Source of the DNA: Streptomyces regalis
GTDB taxonomy: Bacteria > Actinomycetota > Actinomycetes > Streptomycetales > Streptomycetaceae
DNA: 6,793 bases
Direction of reading: 5' to 3'
Assembly (NCBI RefSeq): GCF_001509475.1
Contig: NZ_LLZG01000123.1
Location: 1 to 6,793, forward strand
Shown here: piece after piece, positions 6,048 through 6,793 of the stretch
Position numbering within the stretch: position 1 is the stretch's first letter
How the letters are laid out: each line of letters starts with the position of its first letter
Position numbers and translations under genes: made by a program
Notes under the pieces: generated by a model
Database searches by the model: none
Told to the model about the DNA's origin: nothing
What the model saw: only the letters and a program-made list of their open reading frames with translations

Positions 6048-6074
6048 ATTAGCGGAGTCCTGAAAGGCCGTCAA
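6046..6074 (-). promoter_or_regulatory. Promoter of the polymerase/terminal-protein operon
   Basis: On the minus strand, TTGACG (6074-6069) and TAATCT (6051-6046) are separated by 17 bp, a very good match to the vegetative sigma (HrdB) consensus. Transcription should start near 6039, giving a leader of about 40 nt to the ATG at 5998. It overlaps the 36-bp dyad. Confidence 0.7.
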
Positions 6075-6081
6075 AGACCGG

Positions 6082-6161
6082 CTGACCGGCCCCTGCCCAT
6101 CAAGCTCAGGCCTCCTGCCTGCCGTCGGCTTCATGACGGAGGCGGACGAGGGGCCGGTCAG
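6082..6161. repeat. 13-bp inverted repeat enclosing a nested hairpin
   Basis: Arms CTGACCGGCCCCT (6082-6094) and AGGGGCCGGTCAG (6149-6161) are perfect complements 54 bp apart. Inside, GCCT-g-CCGTC (6117-6126) pairs with GACGGAGGC (6135-6143) as a nine-pair stem with one bulged G and an eight-base loop. It lies just upstream of the operon's -35 element. It could be a terminator for transcription entering from the right, a regulatory site or a protein-binding cruciform. There is no U-tract. Confidence 0.6.
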
Positions 6162-6344
6162 GTCATTGACCCCGCGCAGATGAGAGCGAAGAATCCCCTG
6201 GGGTAAGCGAATAGGGGCGAGGTGGCCGACCCGTCGGTCTGGTCCCGCGGCAGACCCACCGGGCCCCTAGCGGCGGGCCGCCCTACACCAACCCTTCCTG
6301 CGCGGCGTCGGTAGCCACCCCCATGACGGTTACTACCGAGCCGT
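6162..6344. other. Gene-free segment with short hairpins
   Basis: This is part of the roughly 340-bp gap between the operon start and the zinc-ribbon gene. I see no convincing coding frame. It contains CCCC-T-GGGG (in 'tcccctggggt') and the inverted repeat GGTCTG (6236-6241)/CAGACC (6251-6256) with a nine-base loop. No promoter for the plus strand stands out. Confidence 0.5.
6308..6339 (-). terminator. Hairpin just after the zinc-ribbon gene
   Basis: TCGGTAG (6308-6314) pairs perfectly with CTACCGA (6333-6339) around an 18-base loop. On the minus strand it begins five bases after the TAG stop of the zinc-ribbon gene, a usual place for a terminator or 3'-end-stabilising structure. The long loop and missing U-tract keep confidence low. 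Confidence 0.35.
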
Positions 6345-6665
6345 CTATCGGCACGCCGGGCACAGGTTGTCGTCGTTGTACTCGTATGGAACGCCGGCCG
6401 GAGCAAGGTGGACGGTCCGGCACGAGGTGCACAGGTCTCCCCCGCAGCTGCGACAGCCCACGTAGCGCCCACCCGCGTACTCGTAGCGTCGCTTCTCGAT
6501 ATACGGGTCGTTGCACCTCTTTTGCTGTTCCGGCTCAGCCTCGGGGTACAGCGCTGCGACTTGGTAGGCGTCCTTCAGTTTGACCTGAGTGAGGTCCCGG
6601 CCTTCTTGGAAGACTCGTCGCCACTCTCCTTGCAGGTGCAGTTCGTCAGCGCCGCATACCTTCAC
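6345..6665 (-). CDS. Small zinc-ribbon protein, unknown function
   Basis: A 106-residue product from the GTG at 6665, with GAAGG ten bases upstream. The C-terminal third has CRSCGGDLCTSC (71-82) and CPAC (102-105), a C-x2-C-x4-C-x2-C...C-x2-C pattern that would hold one or two zinc ions; C4 and C51 are extra. The N-terminal part is predicted helical and charged (GEWRRVFQEGRDLTQVKLKDAYQVA, with a short break). I do not recognise a family. The frame is open upstream to the window edge and reads protein-like just before the GTG (IPERFNKAYDEGLTLVKV), so the true start may lie earlier, though no ATG, GTG or TTG is present there. It follows closely on a gene ending at 6722, on the same strand, so the two may be co-transcribed. 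Confidence 0.65.
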   Translation of the reverse strand: MKVCGADELHLQGEWRRVFQEGRDLTQVKLKDAYQVAALYPEAEPEQQKRCNDPYIEKRRYEYAGGRYVGCRSCGGDLCTSCRTVHLAPAGVPYEYNDDNLCPACR

Positions 6666-6721
6666 GAGGGTCAGGCCTTCGTCGTATGCCTTGTTGAACC
6701 GCTCCGGGATCGGTGGAGGCT

Positions 6722-6793
6722 CTATGCGTTGACTCCAGCCGCCGGTTGGGGCTGGTGTTGAGCGTAGTAGTTGGTCTCGTGCTCGTGGGGCGG
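6722..6793 (-). CDS. C-terminal end of an unidentified gene (partial)
   Basis: The last 23 codons of a minus-strand frame that enters from the right edge and stops at TAG (6724-6722). The residues (PPHEHETNYYAQHQPQPAAGVNA) are encoded mostly by GC-rich codons and look like a natural polar C-terminal tail. The stop lies 56 bp before the GTG of the zinc-ribbon gene, suggesting one transcript. Too little is present to name a product. Confidence 0.4.
   Translation of the reverse strand, partial: PPHEHETNYYAQHQPQPAAGVNA

Noticed and set aside
5478..6134. A 218-codon minus-strand frame overlapping the HTH gene
   Set aside because: It crosses the promoter and dyad and is Arg/Gly/Pro-rich without a domain; the frame ending at 5384 carries a clear HTH and couples to the next gene.
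1..6793. tRNA genes, CRISPR arrays, insertion sequences or telomere palindromes
   Set aside because: I saw no cloverleaf with a conserved T-loop, no spaced repeats, no transposase and no packed terminal palindromes in the window.

Overview
The window is high-GC DNA with GTG and ATG starts, strong GGAGG-type ribosome binding sites and very GC-rich third codon positions. That points to an actinomycete, most likely Streptomyces or a close relative. The gene content (several small DNA-binding proteins, a candidate terminal-protein replication cassette, no housekeeping genes) suggests a plasmid, probably a linear one, or a chromosome-arm accessory region. This assignment is inference; no telomere or origin is visible in the window.

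Left part (about 1-2450): an XRE-family regulator on the minus strand (172-447) is divergent from two plus-strand genes. The first (621-1658) is a Cys/His-rich protein with probable zinc-binding motifs and a winged-helix-like C-terminus. The second (1834-2448) joins a coiled coil, a Lys/Ala-rich histone-H1-like linker and a winged helix. The divergent intergenic region carries three GTGCAG-N4-CTGCAC palindromes placed over candidate back-to-back promoters, which looks like an autoregulatory switch.

Central part (2557-5998): a minus-strand three-gene operon whose two junctions both read TGATG. Its order is a MerR/excisionase-like HTH protein, a 701-residue protein, and a 240-residue basic HTH protein. 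The 701-residue protein contains the ordered landmarks of a divergent family B (protein-primed type) DNA polymerase. The architecture matches the tap-tpg and tac-tpc operons of Streptomyces linear replicons, in which a telomere-associated polymerase is followed by the terminal protein that primes end patching. I propose this is a divergent tac-tpc-like telomere-replication cassette with its own regulator. Motif C has Arg in place of the first Asp, motif B is degenerate and the exonuclease part appears decayed. A good promoter (TTGACG-17-TAATCT) and a 36-bp dyad precede the operon.

Right part (6008-6793): a gene-poor stretch of about 340 bp holds the operon promoter, a 13-bp-arm inverted repeat with a nested hairpin and two smaller hairpins. 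It is followed on the minus strand by a small zinc-ribbon protein (6345-6665) and the last 23 codons of another gene running off the window edge.
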